Source: an uncultured Hungatella sp. (GTDB lineage Bacteria > Bacillota > Clostridia > Lachnospirales > Lachnospiraceae). Taken from it: a DNA stretch of 23,312 nucleotides. Numbering within the stretch: the stretch's first letter is position 1; every line of letters starts with the position of its first letter. The DNA lies in NCBI GenBank assembly GCA_910588325.1, contig CAJUPP010000060.1, positions 1-23,312 of the forward strand. Reading direction: 5' to 3'. A model generated the notes under the pieces. It was not told the origin of the DNA. It saw only the letters and a list, made by a program, of their open reading frames with translations, and ran no database searches. Made by a program: the position numbers and the translations under genes. Of the stretch, positions 22,886-23,312 are shown in pieces.

Positions 22886-23061
22886 ATCATTCTCTCCCTG
22901 ATTTTATTTTCTTTTCAAACCATCAATTTCCATATCGATTTTGCCTCGCTCCTTATTATAAATACTTTTCCTCCGCTTGAAAAGCATAAAAATAATATTT
23001 ACCATCTTCCCTGTCTCCCTTTCATCCGTCAGGTTCTTTTCAGAAAGTCGGCAATGGCATA

Positions 23062-23090
23062 ATTATACATTGTTTATGCATATTATGCAA
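23062..23090 (-). promoter_or_regulatory. argC-cluster promoter with overlapping palindrome
   Basis: On the minus strand TTGCAT (23090-23085) and TATAAT (23067-23062) are 17 nt apart, a near-consensus promoter. A 13-bp palindrome, TGCAT-ATT-ATGCA (23077-23089), covers the -35 and part of the spacer. Its A/T-rich core resembles an ArgR box but the half-site is TGCAT instead of TGAAT and the spacer is 3, not 4. The leader would be about 170 nt. A second TATAAT lies at 22960-22955 with a poor -35. The remaining 22886-23060 stretch shows no other clear feature. Confidence 0.6.
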
Positions 23091-23119
23091 CACTATTTTC
23101 AAATAAAATAACTTATATC

Positions 23120-23161
23120 TTGCATTTTCCAGAGAAATGTTGTATATTTATGAATGTTCAT
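23120..23161 (+). promoter_or_regulatory. argG promoter with candidate ArgR operator
   Basis: TTGCAT (23120-23125) and TATATT (23143-23148) are 17 nt apart. ATGAA-TG-TTCAT at 23150-23161 is a perfect palindrome placed at the expected transcription start; TTCAT recurs at 23180-23184. TGAA/TTCA half-sites are those of arginine repressor boxes, although the spacing is not canonical. Confidence 0.55.
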
Positions 23162-23200
23162 TTGAAAATAATAAAAACGTTCATTTTAGGAGGACATACA

Positions 23201-23312
23201 ATGAAAGAGAAAGTTATACTTGCCTATTCTGGCGGCCTGGACACCACAGCCATTATCCCCTGGCTGAAAGAGCATTTTGATTATGAAGTAATCTGCTGCT
23301 GCATCGACTGCG
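23201..23312 (+). CDS. argG: Argininosuccinate synthase, 5' end (cut by window)
   Basis: The first 37 codons are present. They show the ATP pyrophosphatase P-loop AYSGGLDTT (residues 8-16) and PWLKEHFDYEVICCC, characteristic of argininosuccinate synthase, which joins citrulline and aspartate. AGGAGG at 23188-23193 is 7 nt before ATG 23201. The gene runs off the right edge and is transcribed away from the argC cluster. Confidence 0.95.
   Translation, partial: MKEKVILAYSGGLDTTAIIPWLKEHFDYEVICCCIDC

Noticed and set aside
22904..23006. Possible arginine-rich leader peptide upstream of argC
   Set aside because: A long basic frame appears only if one base of a five-T run (near 22981-22985, minus strand) is dropped. 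As given, the frame from ATG 23006 stops after 16 codons and contains no Arg, so attenuation by arginine codons is not supported.

Overview
The window looks like chromosome from a spore-forming Clostridia species, most likely Lachnospiraceae. The signs are AGGAGG-type ribosome binding sites, a Gram-positive CGAAC-N4-GTTTG SOS box in front of uvrA, an orphan Spo0A DNA-binding domain with 0A boxes, and a clostridial arginine cluster. No phage, insertion sequence, CRISPR array or rRNA is visible.

Left part (1-2750): an internally deleted GPH-type sugar symporter remnant, an OFA-type MFS transporter, and a convergent second MFS transporter. The second one has a strong promoter and a 94-nt leader that should fold into a closed multi-branch RNA of no class I recognise.

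Centre-left (3053-11991), all on the plus strand: a cytoplasmic Bmp-domain protein with a ParB-like N-terminal segment, overlapped by a metallophosphoesterase; then mscL, a membrane-anchored L,D-transpeptidase with a strong terminator, SOS-controlled uvrA, and an intact alpha/beta-hydrolase esterase.

Gene graveyard (12050-14600): the tail of a LysR regulator, a peptide-binding lipoprotein-type gene and a second esterase. All are broken by deletions and frameshifts. One deletion appears to have removed the divergent promoter and the 5' ends of both lysR and the binding-protein gene.

AT-rich insert and boundary (14600-15640): a stand-alone Spo0A C-terminal-domain gene behind two perfectly inverted 0A boxes, then tRNA-Ala(GGC) on the minus strand with its own terminator.

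Right part (15645-23312): a minus-strand cluster argC-GNAT-argJ-argB-argD, followed with short gaps by a multi-pass membrane protein and an acetamidase/formamidase that share an ATGA overlap. argG starts divergently at the right edge. The genes make ornithine from glutamate by the cyclic acetyl route and, with argG, lead on to arginine. The argC-argG gap holds two face-away promoters, each with a palindrome near its core, consistent with shared arginine repression.
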